Assembly (NCBI GenBank): GCA_035578155.1
Contig: JAPWDM010000005.1
Coordinates: 28,388,108 to 28,452,107, forward strand
Origin: Brachynemurus nebulosus
Lineage: Eukaryota > Arthropoda > Insecta > Neuroptera > Myrmeleontidae
Length of the DNA: 64,000 nucleotides
Direction: 5' to 3'
Shown: one piece after another, positions 16,528 through 30,319 of the stretch
How positions within the stretch are numbered: position 1 is the first letter of the stretch
Layout: the number at the start of each line of letters is the position of its first letter
Notes under the pieces: model-generated
Database searches by the model: none
What the model was told of the DNA's origin: nothing
Seen by the model: the letters and a program-made list of their open reading frames with translations, nothing else
Program-made: the position numbers and the translations under genes

Positions 16528-16717
16528 TAATTTGAACATATGTGGTCTCCATCGGGTGTTAATGTTTTGGGGGCTAAAGACTTTCAATGAAAAAAGAGAT
16601 ATATATAAAAAACACAATTTATGAAATTCTTTTACAAACCCACCACATTTTTTTGTTGTTATTATAAATGTCCAATTCCAAGTAATGCGATTTGATTTTT
16701 TTTCGCAGAGTCGAGTT

Positions 16718-17003
16718 TAACTCTGAAAACCCCTATCACAGCATCCTGCATAACATAGCGAATTTCCGTTTATAAAAATTAGTTTTTCTTGGAAACTGTA
16801 GTTGACATAGAATAATAGTTTAAAGACCTTTTTTATGATTTTTCCTCCTCTTTCCAATGGTGTAACAAAATTTCACAATTTTTGACATTTGGACGTGTCT
16901 GACTATCGAACTTGTCCAACGGTTTGGGACATTTTCACCAAATTTTGTAAAAGTAGTACATTTCGTTCGAGAGTTATCGTGCGAACACACACACACACAC
17001 ATC

Positions 17004-17010
<7 letters not shown>
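16718..17010 (-). repeat. Dispersed repeat family E, copy 1
   Basis: On minus it runs from a (GT)n tract through CGATAACTCTCGAACGAAAT to GGAAATTCGCTATGTTATGC. About 300 bp is shared with 33967-34272, and the first part with 41960 onward. Copies 1, 2 and 3 have an (AT)n run at the same end. Confidence 0.8.
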
Positions 17011-17088
<78 letters not shown>

Positions 17089-17104
17089 TCTAGTTTTAGT
17101 GAAT

Positions 17105-17172
<68 letters not shown>
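17006..17172. repeat. (AT)n microsatellite in two blocks
   Basis: Two long TA runs are separated by TTCTAGTTTTAGTGAATATT; the text after the second run repeats the first junction. Reading frames through it are artefacts. Confidence 0.95.
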
Positions 17173-18297
<1,125 letters not shown>

Positions 18298-18396
18298 CCC
18301 AAAGAAAAAGCAAAAATTCTGATCAGTGGCTACAAAAAGTTGAAATAAATTTTGCGTTATTAGGGGTTGATGGGAGATTTAAAGGGGAATTTGTCG

Positions 18397-18871
18397 GAAA
18401 ATAAAAGCTTCGGATTTATTTCGGATAATGAAAGATAACTGCCGTTGCAAAACTGAATTTTAATGGAAGCAATTTTTTGCTGTATGTATTTCTTTTAATA
18501 GATTTCCACTGATTCCTGTTTAACGTTCACTTTTTGTGATAAAATTTTCCCCTTTGTACTACAATCAGTTTTCACAATAAGCAATTATCCGTAACCGTAT
18601 AACCGTATCCGAAACATTATCCAATATTTTTACATATATCCGTAACCGAAACCGAAACCGAAAAAATGTTTTTATATATCTGAGTCCGTATCGGTATACG
18701 AAATTTCATATCCATAACATCCCTACTGGACACCTCATATTCTTCTTGCCAAAACCGAATTTTGAATAATTTTAAATTTTGTTTTTTATATACACATAAA
18801 TATCTATATATAATATAATATTTCAATAAAAAAGGGACTCATGATTAAAGTAGAGCATATTACGACCACAA
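18397..18871 (+). repeat. Duplicated segment, copy B (truncated hAT MITE plus flank)
   Basis: Near-copy of 13767-14237. It lacks the left MITE end; the breakpoint is at GAAAATAAAAGCTTCGG. Confidence 0.9.
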
Positions 18872-18964
18872 ATTGTTGAAACAAAGTTGTTACAAAGTAA
18901 TATTTATTACAAAGCAATTAATAAATATCAAAAAGCACATTTATATACAAAATAAAAAAGTTTA

Positions 18965-20827
18965 AGAGACCATCACAGTGTGATCAGCCGAAAAATAGTC
19001 AATTTTTGCGATTTTTTTCAGATGGATAGGATGGGGGAATGGAGATTAATTTTTTTTTACGACTAATACCACTATTAACAATACAAAAATATTCTTTTTA
19101 TTACGTTTTATTTATTTTTTATAATTATTATAATTTTTTGAAAAAAGTGTCTTTAAAAAAGGCCGAAATTCGATGCCCATGATTGCGGCCGCAGTGTCTG
19201 GAAAAAAAAATCAAATGGATCATCAATCTGTAGGTAAGCCGCTATGTTCCAATGGGAATTTTTTTTTAAAGAACTATGCCCCGGTTTGGGCCATATGGCG
19301 TGCGGGGATAATGTCCATAGCAGTGTTTACTTTAGAGGAGTGCATTACCAAAAAAATATTTTTAGTGCTGTTTAACGAATGCGCCTTAGTTTACAGGATG
19401 TTAAAAAATAAAAATTATTTTTCAGAATCTTCTTCATCTGAACTATCAGATCTTACGAATATGTTCTCTAGATCTTCTGATGGTGAAGTTACTTGTACAC
19501 TGTGATGTCTAACATACCCTAAAAATCAGATTATAGTTATTACGTGAACATAGGTACCTATGGTTCGTGCACCATTTTTACAACTACAGTACAATAACCT
19601 TTTATTGAATCTTTACCTACTAAGTTTTTTTCTGCTAATACATATACATATAGTATTTTGTTTAATTGATATGTCGGGACTGAATTCTTCCTTTAATAAA
19701 TAATGAATCTATTACTGTCAACCCCTAAGAAGCAAAATCAATTGCATCGGTGTTGGTACATATTTCAATTCTAAATCTATCATCAGAAGCTATGTGTTTG
19801 CCATAATACGCTTCGGCTTCTTTTATTTGGTAACGTCCCAAAGATATTAAATAAACATCTTTCTCTGACAAAACAGGAAAATCCGTCAACATTTCATCAG
19901 TGATTGAGCGAAATAGTTTTAGCTTGCGATTAAGATTAGTTTCTTTTACCATTTGTCCTAAGATGTTCTTTTGATTGACATTAGACAACATAATACTACA
20001 CACGTATGTATGTGGTACATATACCGTGTTAATACGACGGTGACAATATGACCATACAATGACAACAATTGAACTACACTCATCGACTGCTACCGAATGA
20101 ATGACTACTAAGTAGCCTAACGTGCCCAGAAATGCACACTAGTGATTACAGAAAAGAGATAGTTGCGTTCCTTCTGATATATTCTGTGATTCTGACCGTT
20201 ACCACCGTCACTATGAGGAGGTGCCCTGGACGCAAGAAGACTTAGGTGTCTTAATGATAGGTATCAAAAAGAAATCCTTTTAATAAAACAGAATTTTGAG
20301 TATCTCAGAATCATACAATTGAACCGCCTCTATAACCTCACGCATTCAATGCAAGGATATAAAAACACCAGATTGTTACTGTACTAACTTAGTACTTTAT
20401 ATTAACATACAATTTAACTCTGCACGCTCATGGCCCAAAACCCCCTTTAAATGGGGCACACTTCTTTAAAAAAATGGCGGCGGTTTTAATAAAAAGTACA
20501 AAATTTTTTATAGTTTTCCGTTTGAAAAACTATAGGAAGATCTGAAAAAAAAGCTCCCGTAGGAAGATAGCGGTTTACCTACAGATTGATAATCCATTCG
20601 ATTTTTTTTTTGCAGATAAAAACTACGGCCGCAATCGTGGCCTTTTTAAAGACACTTTTTTCAAAAAATTATAATAATTATAAAAAATAAATAAAAAAAT
20701 ATTTTGTGTTGTTAAATAGTGGTATTAATTGTAAAAAAAAAAATCATCCCCATTCCCCCATCCTACCTATCCGAAAAAAAATTGTGAAAATTAACTATTT
20801 TTCGGCCAATTACACTGTGATGGTACC
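18965..20827. mobile_element. Foldback element, GGTACCATCACAG family, copy 1
   Basis: The left arm (18965-~19290) and the inverted right arm (~20455-20827) share several hundred bases, beginning (G)GACCATCACAGTGTGATC / GATGGTACC. A TTAA lies at or next to each outer edge, consistent with a piggyBac-like target. The arms contain GGATAGGATGGGGGAATGG and a hairpin around CTGTAGGTAAACCGCTAT. The middle holds a transposon protein fragment on minus. Confidence 0.75.
19725..20003 (-). pseudogene. Fragment of an insect transposon protein (SWIM-linked type)
   Basis: A 92-aa frame. FPVLSEKDVYLISLGRYQIK followed by EAEAYYGKHI fits the segment that precedes a SWIM zinc finger in a widespread insect transposon protein family, as I remember it. 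The frame stops about where the SWIM part should begin, and no N-terminal domain is present, so this is a remnant carried inside the foldback element. Assignment rests on pattern memory only. Confidence 0.4.
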
Positions 20828-21566
20828 TTAAAGGACAAAATACTTTGTCGTATTTGTTATTGCCGTATAAAATAATTAGAGTTGAATTATGAATGATATT
20901 TTGAATGACAGAACCTTGACTTCTTTTGACATTTCGTTTTACATTCACGGATATTGCCGTAATCAATAATTAATTTCATATAAGTACCTCAAAAAACATT
21001 CATATCCCGACAATCAAGAAATGTCACTAAACTGACATTTTCTTTATATATATTCGTTATACAGTACACTTTCACGATGGTGTTGCCTTCCAGAAACGAT
21101 TTTCATATTAAAATGTCTCGAATAATCAGATAATATTGTACGCTTTTGGTTCTCCAAAATTCGGAAATGCAAAACTTCTTGCAATAAAATTACATAATAT
21201 ACATTCTGTATATTTGATATACTCCCGCTTACTCTTATTTCAAGACAATGATTAATTGAAGGTATCGCATATAGTAGTGTACTTACTTCCATTTTTCTTA
21301 ATCATACTGTATTCCATGTCCCCCCATCGCGAGCGAAACACCATCATACTGTGCAATATTGTTACACAATACGAACGTGTAAAAGTTAGCGGTATTCGAT
21401 TCATCGTAATACACTAAGTTCTAAGGTTAAATATTATAAAATATTTATCTTCCATTTTGTTCCCAAATACACGCTGGAATCGTACAGGTACAAAATGTGC
21501 GAAAATTCAGAGTGTTTCCTAACAATTTTATTGTTAGTCTAACACTTTTGTTTTTTGTTTTGAATG
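20828..21566. other. No gene; nothing recognised
   Basis: A+T-rich DNA between the foldback element and the mariner remnant. Confidence 0.5.
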
Positions 21567-21568
21567 TA

Positions 21569-22113
21569 TTGGGTTGCTCGATAATTCATGTCGTTTTTTT
21601 CTCATACATGGCGTGAACTGCATATTCCATGTAGTAGTAATTGTGTGGCTTAATATTATTATTATTATATACTATTTTAAAGATTAGAGTTTAAAGTACC
21701 TTTAGTCAAAAACTGAGTGTCATTACTAAACAACAAGTTGATTAAAAATAAACTTGAAAATGGACAATCAAAAAAAGCATTATCGGCATATTTCATTGTT
21801 TTACTTCCAAAAGGGCAAAAATGCGGTGCATGCTCGAAAGAAATTAACGCCAGTGTCAGCGTTGGTTTGCTCGCTTTCGTTCAGGAAATTTTAATGTGCA
21901 AGATGCACCACATACTGGTCGTCCAACCACTGCTGATGACGACAAAATAAAGGCGTCAATCGAAACTAACTGGCGTATGACAACTCGAGAGATAGCAGAG
22001 AAGCTCAATATATCAAATTCAACCGTTTACTTGCATTTACAACAGCAGTTAATATAAATAACTTCACTTTGAAAAACATGAAAAAAAACGACATGAATTA
22101 TCGAACAACCCAA
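21569..22113. mobile_element. Internally deleted mariner, 545 bp
   Basis: Terminal repeats TTGGGTTGCTCGATAATTCA and their inverse at the right end are flanked by TA (21567-21568 and 22114-22115). A full mariner is about 1.3 kb, so most of the transposase is gone. Confidence 0.93.
21780..22056 (+). pseudogene. Mariner transposase N-terminal remnant
   Basis: The paired helix-turn-helix region is recognisable in pieces: FYFQKGKNAVHARKKL, then after a deletion with frame change QCQRWFARFRSGNF, then GRPTTADDDKIKASIE and TTREIAEKLNISNSTVYLHL. It ends in a stop just before the right terminal repeat. No catalytic DD(D) region remains. Confidence 0.85.
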
Positions 22114-22115
22114 TA

Positions 22116-22677
22116 TGTATATATATAGAAAATATTTAGTTCAGGGATTTGCAGATATGAAAAACGAACAACTGAAGTGTACTATTACAGCAGTATTGGG
22201 GAGTAGGTTTAAAATTAAAAGTTTGAAAATCTGAAAATAAATTGTAATGGTGAGTGCAAGCTGAAATTTAGAAATTAAAATGAAAAAATTGAATAAATTT
22301 TAATAATGTTTATTAATACAAATTGCTAAATTTGCAACATTATAACCAAAGTACGCAAAACATCACCACTCATAAAACTGCTTCAAAATACAGCCTACAA
22401 TTGACCACAATGTCTGTAGGGATTAAGAAATCAATAGAATAATAAATTTCAAAACATTAAAGTTATATTTACAAATTTATCAATAACAAAGGATTACCAT
22501 TTAATGAAATTTACGAAAATAACAATGTCACTAATGATCAAACGATAAACGCAAAAGTTGTCAAATCATTTATAGTTGTTTACTAACAGTTAAATGGAAA
22601 ATTATTACCTTTGTGAAAAAGAGGTGTAACCTATTAATGTGCAATACTATACCGACTATTACATGTTATAAGTAAAA
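22116..22677. other. No gene; nothing recognised
   Basis: A+T-rich DNA without clear repeats. Confidence 0.5.
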
Positions 22678-23012
22678 AAATAGTATATTGTGCAATAAGT
22701 GCGGGAAATTGTCGATTGCCCACGAAAGCGAAGTTGAGCGCACGAACGTAGTGAATGCGCTCATTCAGCTTAAGTCTTTTTTCTGAATTAATTATCGTTT
22801 AAATTATTTTGTTGGTGGTTTCTATAGAAATAATTATGAATTATTTGCGTGTAAATAATATATATACGCGGCTTTGCGTATTTTGATTAAATTTTGCGTG
22901 TTTTATTGTCAATTTGCGTGTGGAAAGTTACTTTCCACAAATAGCTATAAGCAAAGAGCTATTTTGCGTACAGAAATGTGTGCGCCAAGTTAGTACTTCT
23001 CCCGCATGAGTA
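22678..23012 (+). repeat. Dispersed repeat F, copy 1 (half palindrome plus flank)
   Basis: AATAGTATATTGTGCAATAA and about 90 bp of the palindrome at 39768-39902 are present, followed by TTATCGTTTAAATTA...TTCTCCCGCATGA, shared with 39995-40232. The second half of the palindrome is missing here. Confidence 0.8.
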
Positions 23013-23346
23013 ATAAAAAAATATTTACACACATAGAGGTAACCTTGGGAGAAAATAATCTTAATCCTAAATAAATATAATACTAATACAGTGGCCATCC
23101 AATGGTACGTACTCCGATTTTACGTAGTGACGTCAGCGATTTAGTGGGGTTCTCCTCTCACAGATATGTTATTGTTTGCCTGTGTTGGTGAAAATTTATG
23201 TACCAAGCGAGAGTCAGGACCATAGGTAATACTGTCTGAGGGTCTCGTAGCCTCTAAAAATTTTAAAATTTCACTGCAGATATATATATGCACATATTCT
23301 GTATACGTAATATGCAAAACGCAAATGCAAAATAAGTAACGTAAAA

Positions 23347-24008
23347 TTCTAGAATATTCTAATCGTCAACTAGCAGAGATATAAAAAAACAGACTTCACC
23401 ATTGAATTGGTCATTAAAAATGAGATTAAACAGTGTAGTTTGACAAAAATTCTAGAATGTTCTATTTGTCAACTGGCAAAGATATTGAAAAATCAATTTT
23501 ACCATTTAATTGTCCATTGAATAAGAGATCAAATTACACATTTTGACAAATGTTTTGGAATACTCTATTCGTCAACTAGCAAAGATATTCAAAAACAGAC
23601 GTCGCCATTGAATTGGCTACCAAAAAAGAAAACAAATAACACATTTTGAAAAATGTTCTAGAATATTCTATTTGTCAACTAACAAAGATATTGGAAAATC
23701 TACTGCACCACTTAATTGTCCAACCGAAATTAAACTAATGTAAACCAAATATCCGATTTTGACAAACAATTTTTGCCATTTGATGAATAGAATATTCTAG
23801 AACATTTATCAAAATGTGCTATTCCGTCTTTTATTCGATGACCAATTAAATGGTGCAATCGATTTTTCGATATATTTGTTAGCTGACGAATAGAACATTC
23901 TAGAATTTTTGTCAAAATACGTTGCTTAATCTAATTTTTAGTGCCCAATTTAATAGTAAAGTTTGTTTTTTGGTATCTTTGCTAGTTCACGAGTAGAATA
24001 TTCTAGAA
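23347..24008. repeat. 103-bp repeat array bearing heat-shock elements, 4 direct and 3 inverted
   Basis: TTCTAGAATATTCTA or a variant starts at 23347, 23450, 23553 and 23656, then in inverse orientation at 23788, 23891 and 23994; every step within an arm is exactly 103 bp. Units 1 and 3 share CCATTGAATTGG; units 2 and 4 share TTAATTGTCCA, so the direct arm is built of 206-bp dimers. The two arms form a large imperfect palindrome centred near 23729. Confidence 0.93.
23347..24008. promoter_or_regulatory. Seven HSF-type sites (three-box heat-shock elements)
   Basis: The repeated motif is TTC-nn-GAA-nn-TTC, the consensus for a heat-shock-factor trimer. Six of the seven copies are perfect; 23553-23567 is degenerate (TTTTGGAATACTCTA). 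A further single perfect site lies at 24789-24803. That HSF binds here is inference from the motif. Confidence 0.6.
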
Positions 24009-24009
24009 T

Positions 24010-26408
24010 TTTTGTCAGCTCCCGCTATTTGCCGTCTTTTACGCTTATGAATGCGATAGTGAAGTTGGTTCTTCGATAGTTTTTTAAAAGTCCTCACTCA
24101 TATTCATTAGTATAACATTCGATTTCCTTTGTCTACATAACCGAATTTTAGGTATAAATTGTCTCTTCAGATAATAATGTTTTAAATAAATTCAGATAAA
24201 TAATATTTACCAACTCCCGAAACAGAAGTTTACCGACGCGCCTGATCTTCCGATTTTACGTACTTCCCCTTAAATTTGTACCGACCACTACGTAAAATTG
24301 GATTTGTGGTGTAAATAGAAAAAGAAAGATAAAATTTAAATGATTACAAGTGTATGTAAAATAATTTCAAAACATACAATTGTTAAATAAAAATGAAATT
24401 AAATTTCATTGAAAAAAATTTACGTTTAACTAAATATCACCAAATATTATTGGTGTCAAAATATGGAAATATTAAACCGTAAACACTAACTACACTAGAT
24501 TTCTGCCTTAGTCACCCGAACGTTTTGTTCCGACATAATTAGTATGTTTGGAAGATTAAATCAAGAAAAGTCGCCGTAAAGCTTTAGGAGCCAAACGGCT
24601 AAGACGAAGTGTGACGTGTTACCGTCTACACCACCGTCATAGATACATTATATTATTTTATTACAAGGTACCTAAACGGTGCCGTCCAGACTGACTACTG
24701 GTGAGTAAGTAAGTGAACTGATTTGTCTTATGAGGTGACTAAAATATGTTTGTATCTATTGTTGGGAGTCGCCATGCGTCCTACATCATAGAATATTCTA
24801 GAAATGTAACTAAAATTATTTACTTATGAATTACATAATGCACATGTACCGTTAATTAATTATTAAATATTTTTAAATTGTACATGTGTAATATGTTAGT
24901 CATAAAATAGAACAGGGTTGGAATGCGTATGCATTTTAAATGTTATGAAACAATTTTAAAAAATTTATACTGAACATTTTATGCAATATATTAACTACAT
25001 TTAAAATAAGTTGCACTATTTTGTTATCTTTAGTGTTTTATAGATAAATTGGGAAACCTTTTTAAAGCGTGTACGTCAAAGGAAAACTTCTTTAAGCACA
25101 AATTTAACAACAAATTTAAGGTATGTATCTATTTCTTTGTGGCCTTTTCAAAAAAAAAAAAAAAAAACAAAAAACAAAAACATTTTTCGGGGGGAAATGC
25201 ACCAAAATCACTGCATTTGGCCCTTATTATCAAAAGGTGCGTTTAGAAAAATCAGAAATAATGGACAATGGTATGATGATTGATTACCGAATACTTTTTG
25301 CATAAATACGACCTGCACTTGACCTATTTTTTACAGTGAAATTTGAGAAGTTTATATTTTTTCCAATAAAGTATACGAGTATGTTGAACAAAAATTTGTA
25401 ACACTAAAACACGATACTGTAACTGGAATATGTTTGGATTGACAGCTCTTCCAATTAAATTGCTTTTTGGCAGCAAATGAGTTGTAGAGAGCGTAAATTT
25501 TTTCAGAAAAAACATGAAACTCAAGTGTAATACAATATTTATAATTTATATATAAAACCTCATTTCAGATACAATTGATCATGAGTTTTCGTTAAAAAAT
25601 GAAACAATTCTTATATTCGAAACAAATCAATATTCTATTCTTTTCTAAAAATAAACTGCACATTTAAAATTTATATAAATGCAATAATAAAAGAGATAAA
25701 GCCAAGCAAACGGAAATTATTTAAATTCAAAGTGACGAAGCATGGTTAAATTTAACTGAAACAAACCATAATTATTTAATATTTTGAAACCAGATTTATT
25801 AAATCAAAATTTTGTTTTATTGTTATCATGGTAACTTAAATAAAATGTTCAATGAAATGTTTTGTGCCATTGTTTCTATACTTGAAAAAAAAATCCCAAC
25901 TTTTTTTTACCAAAAAATTACAATATCCATTTGGGATGTGATTGGGTGGGATTTAGGTGATATTTGATGATATAGGATTTTTTTTCCTTTATGGAATTAC
26001 TGTGTTAACAAAATCAAGGATAATATTTTTTGTTGGTTTTCGTAACAATTAAGCGAAAAGTAAAACCAAAAGCCTGTTATAATTAAAAAAACTTTCAGTA
26101 ATATAAAAAGGTTTTCCGAAATAAATTGTCTGGAAAAATTCGATGATTCGCAGTAATATTTTCGTACATTCTGTACGTCTGGTGCAAGGGCATAATGATA
26201 GTGGAAAACTTATATGAATTAAAGTTTGGTAAGGAAAAGGATTTTGTTTGCTTTTTTTCTTTTGGTTCAGTTAATAAATATTTATTATGCCAAGGCAGCG
26301 AGCTACAATATACTCATTCTCTATAGTTTTGTATCGTATTCAATGCATAGATAGAGTTTTTGTTTGCCCTATATACACTTAGGAATATAGCTTACCTAGG
26401 CAAAAGTA
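24010..26408. other. No gene; A+T-rich stretch with one isolated heat-shock element
   Basis: Only poly-A runs (e.g. 25150-25185) and the single TAGAATATTCTAGAA at 24789 stand out. Confidence 0.5.
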
Positions 26409-26969
26409 TATACCGGGTGTTTCAAAAATTTTGGGACGTAGATTCTAGAGGTCACCTATTCTATTTAAGGAGTAAAATAAATCTGGAAAACTTTCTTGGA
26501 GAAAATTTTGTCTTTGTGTCCGCGGCCAACTAAATTCCATACTAAAATTAAATTAGCATCAACAATATTGATTATCAGGGCTTGACTAAACATTTTTTTC
26601 TTCCAAAACCATGTGAAATACGGAGGTTTTACAAGAATCAAAAAATGAAAATGGTATCTTCATTGTTTTCGTCAGCGAAATCTTCGTCATAAAAAAAATC
26701 TTAGGACCGCATCATCATTCTTAAGAAAATCCTGAACAGATTTGTCAGGAAATTTTTCTTCTCCATCTTATTCTGGGTTACTAAAATAGTAGCATCAATT
26801 GAACTGTTCCGATGTCAAATTTCAATAAAATCGGTTCACGCGCTTCTGGACAGCCTATACAAAAATGTGATTTTTTAAATAAACTTTAAATTCCTCCCAC
26901 GGGCAAACATTTTGATGTATAGAATACGTGGTAGGTCTATGTCCCAGGAGTTTTTGGACACTCTGTATA
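26409..26969. mobile_element. MITE with TATACCGGGTGTTTC ends, about 560 bp
   Basis: The left end TATACCGGGTGTTTCAAAAA...GGGACGTAGA is the imperfect inverse of the right end TCTATGTCCCAGGAGTTTTT...CTGTATA. This is the common insect ACAGGGTGTCC-type terminus, with TA-rich flanks. No coding capacity. Confidence 0.7.
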
Positions 26970-27875
26970 ATGCGGTTGGTATTATAAACATAATATTCGT
27001 TGTATTAGAGTCAAGACGAAAATTAAATTTTTTTCTTATTTTTGTTGGTACATATTAACTTTTTTTCCCAAAACGAAAATTGAAAATACATGAAAATGTA
27101 TATTATTACAGAGCATTGAATTTAATTTTTTATAAAGATACAGAGGAACGAAATGTGCGTATTTCCATAATTCGGCGAAATTATAATTTTAAATAACGAA
27201 AAATTTAATAAAATTAGCATTATTCAAAACCGTTTGATTGATTAAAAAAGAATACACAGAGGATGGCTTCTACATACTAGCAATTATAATAATGCTTGCA
27301 TTGGCTAATAATAACAAGGTTTCCTTCAGATTGGTATGCCGATGCTATGGGTGGAGGATAAAAGAAGTGGTAGAACAAGGAAATTGAAACCAAATATTAA
27401 AAAAATGCATAAAATTTCTATGCCATAAAAACCGTAAACAAAGTGATACGAGGAAATTTTCAGACATTCTTTACATTTGTACGTATGGTAAAATTATACA
27501 TTTAAAATAAAAAAAAAGTTTCTATCGAATTAGTAAAACTTCTAAAACGAATTTCGTTGTTTTGATAGCAAAAATTAAGAGTTTGAATCCATATTATCCT
27601 AATTCAAGCAATAACTCAAATTCAAATCATTTCTATGACGTATGATATGAGAACAAATAAGTTTTTTAATTTGATGACGTCATCAAGTTTATTAAATTTT
27701 TTCAGTGACTTGAAAACCGTAAATGAAACGATAGAAGGATGAATTCTCGAAACCGTCCTCTTGGTTTTTACGAAAATTAAGCATGTATGTCCACAAGAAA
27801 AGTTACTTTTATCGAAACAATTATGAACCTACCCATTACATATACATTACATATTACACATTACTCACAAATGTA

Positions 27876-29208
27876 GGGGAAAGTATCATAAATCGTACCG
27901 TTGCCTTAATCGTACCATGGCAAAATTTCGTATTAGAATGTATTTTTTTGACATCTATCTGTTATCGTTTAAATTATTTTATAAAATAATTTTCATAAAA
28001 ATTAACAGCTAGCAGTGTAAACACCGAAACACAAATTTATGACAATTTTAATTTTTGACCAGTGTTTCATGTAAATTTTGAGTCATTTTTATAAGACTTT
28101 GTTGAAGTATATGGTAGATATTAACAACTATTTTGAAATTTATTCAGTAAAGTAATACATTAGTTTTATTTTCAATTAAGTTTTATTTTCCTAACCTCAT
28201 TAGTTAATGTAATATACTCTTTTTTTCAAAAAGTAACATAGTTGCCTATATTGTACTAGTACTGGTACGATACAGAAAACTGATAACACGTAATTACCTA
28301 AATCGTACCCTTAAAAAGTATTAACAAAAAATTGCGAAAGTAAGATAGCTAAAATTATTTCGTTTGCATTTGTAACCTCTATTATATTTTTAGAATATAT
28401 TATAATACCTATAAAATTTTTTTCTGTTTTTTAGAATAAATATGTGTGAGAAAAGAAAATATTACAATTGGTCAGAAGCAGATATAGAGATTGCTTTAAA
28501 ATTATACTGAAATAAGATGTATGGCTCTAATGAATGTTATGTTATTTATATAAAATTCTAAAACCTATATTTAGAAGGCACTTAAAATGTTTAAATTTTG
28601 GAGTTAAGGACCATAAATATTAACAGGACACCCGATAATTTTCAATCAATAAATAGAAGGCTACATACTGAAATTTGAAGAACGCTTCTTTGGCCTTACC
28701 ATATTTGATGTACGAAGATTAACATATTAAGTAGTAAAACGAAACAAAATTCCTCATAATTCTAACAAAAGTAACGTAATGGTTGAGAAAAAGTGGGTCT
28801 ACTGTTTTATGAGTCGATATCCCAATTCGCATTTGTTGATTTTTTTGTTTTTAATAAAACAATGATCTTTTAAAAAATATGAGGATATTTCCTTTGTCAC
28901 CTTATGTCTAAAACAAATTCTGTTTTTAAAATTTAATAGCATTTATTTAAGTAATATTTGTTGGTACGACTTAAGAATCTCGTGGTACGAATTATGAATC
29001 TAGTTTCCTAAATTGACACCAATTGCACTAATCTTAATTTTTATATTTTTTAAGCATTTTTGATTTAGTTTTCTTATTAAAACATGACAGGATGGATAGA
29101 AAAAACTTCAAAATTTCATTTTAACATAAAATTTTTGCCAAATTTTTAAAAATATTTCCATAAAATCAGAAAATGTACAAAGTGGTTTCAAATTAGGCAA
29201 CTCTCCCC
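27876..29208. mobile_element. TA-flanked pogo-like element B, 1333 bp
   Basis: The ends GGGGAAAGTATCATAA and (right, inverted) GGGGAGAGTTGCCTAA are flanked by TA (27874-27875, 29209-29210). The motif ATCGTACC or its inverse recurs inside (e.g. ~27893, 27908, 28265, 28302, 28964, 28983). It contains a broken pogo-type transposase. Confidence 0.8.
28442..28850 (+). pseudogene. Pogo/Tigger-type transposase remnant
   Basis: An ATG at 28442 opens RKYYNWSEADIEIALKLY, the psq-type helix-turn-helix of pogo transposases, then a stop. In another frame, 28674 onward reads FEERFFGLTIFDVRRLTY, a stop, then RNKIPHNSNKSNVMVEKKW and VYCFMSRYPNSHL, which is the CENP-B-like DNA-binding part. At least one frameshift and two stops; no DDE core was found. 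Confidence 0.8.
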
Positions 29209-29379
29209 TATATGAAATGGAATCTCGTCCTTTGTAGTCCCGAACAACACGGTTTCAAAGAACACGGAACCAATTAATCGTTTTCTTCGGAGGATTGCTG
29301 TATACCTCAAACAGAAATTTCGATATTTTGATAGCAAAAATGGAAAGTTTACTTAAAAGTTATCCTAATTCAACAAGTA

Positions 29380-30319
29380 GGGTAAGTGCGGGAGAGATGC
29401 CACAGTAGCCATAGTTCGTCCGGTGATTGATAGATAGCGCTATTAATGCATTATATTTTTTAAAATAAGTTACTTATTTAAGCTGTGTATGGTAACATTT
29501 ATGATTAATCCATCAGTTTAGTAATTATCCAACTTTTTATTATTGAAGAGTAAGTTTTTTAACATAATATTTTATCAAGCATTTAATTCATTAGAATTTA
29601 AGAATGTATATTTCATTGTTTTAATGAAAATGAGTTTTGTTATTAATTTAGGTGTATTTCAAAAATACTATATAAAATTTTAGGTTGGAATTCCGCACTA
29701 TGCTTGCAATAGCAACATGCGGGATCTATCCCAACAAAAAGGAGAGATGCCGCATTTAAAGTTTGTATAAATGCCGCATCATATTACATGTTAAAAACAT
29801 AGACTTATACCTTAATTGTGCAATTTTTTTCTTGGATAGTAAATTATGCCACGTAAATATATAAGATCCATTAATTGGATCAGGAAGAGCTCTTATATTA
29901 GTGAAGATAACGAAAATAATGATGATTGCGTGTATACTGAATGTTTTGAAAAGTACTCAGAAACCAAAAAAAAGTTGACTGGGTAAGATGTATAAAGTGC
30001 CAAAAATGGTTACATATGGCATGCATCAAGTATGGAGATGTGTGTAAAATACAAAATTTTTAATGTGATCTATGCGGTATCTCACCTTCTTTAATGCGGC
30101 ATCTCTCCCATAGGTGTGGGAGAGACGCCGCTTTGCAGGCTCTACAAAGATGTTAATTATGAATCCTTTATGACTCAAAATTTAAAATTATTTATAAATA
30201 ATTTTAAAGAACAATGTTCATATTTATTGTGTACCAAATTTCAAATCAATTAAAAACATACTTTAAGAATTATCAAGTGTTTTCAAAATGTGCGGCATCT
30301 CTCCCGCATTCGTCCTACC
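29380..30319. mobile_element. TA-flanked pogo-derived element C, about 940 bp
   Basis: The left end GGGTAAGTGCGGGAGAGATG and the right end, inverted, GGTAGGACGAATGCGGGAGA match over the GCGGGAGAGATGCC block. That block recurs inside (about 29742, 30094 and 30115 in both orientations). The element interrupts a family D unit, so the insertion is clear. Confidence 0.75.
29846..30075 (+). pseudogene. Pogo transposase with ends joined and core deleted
   Basis: It starts MPRKYIRS, as pogo transposases do, then passes directly into an acidic linker and a C-terminal zinc-finger-like stretch (CIKCQKWLHMACIKYG...CDLC) typical of insect pogo-type proteins. Two stops interrupt it. The helix-turn-helix and DDE parts are missing. 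Confidence 0.6.
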
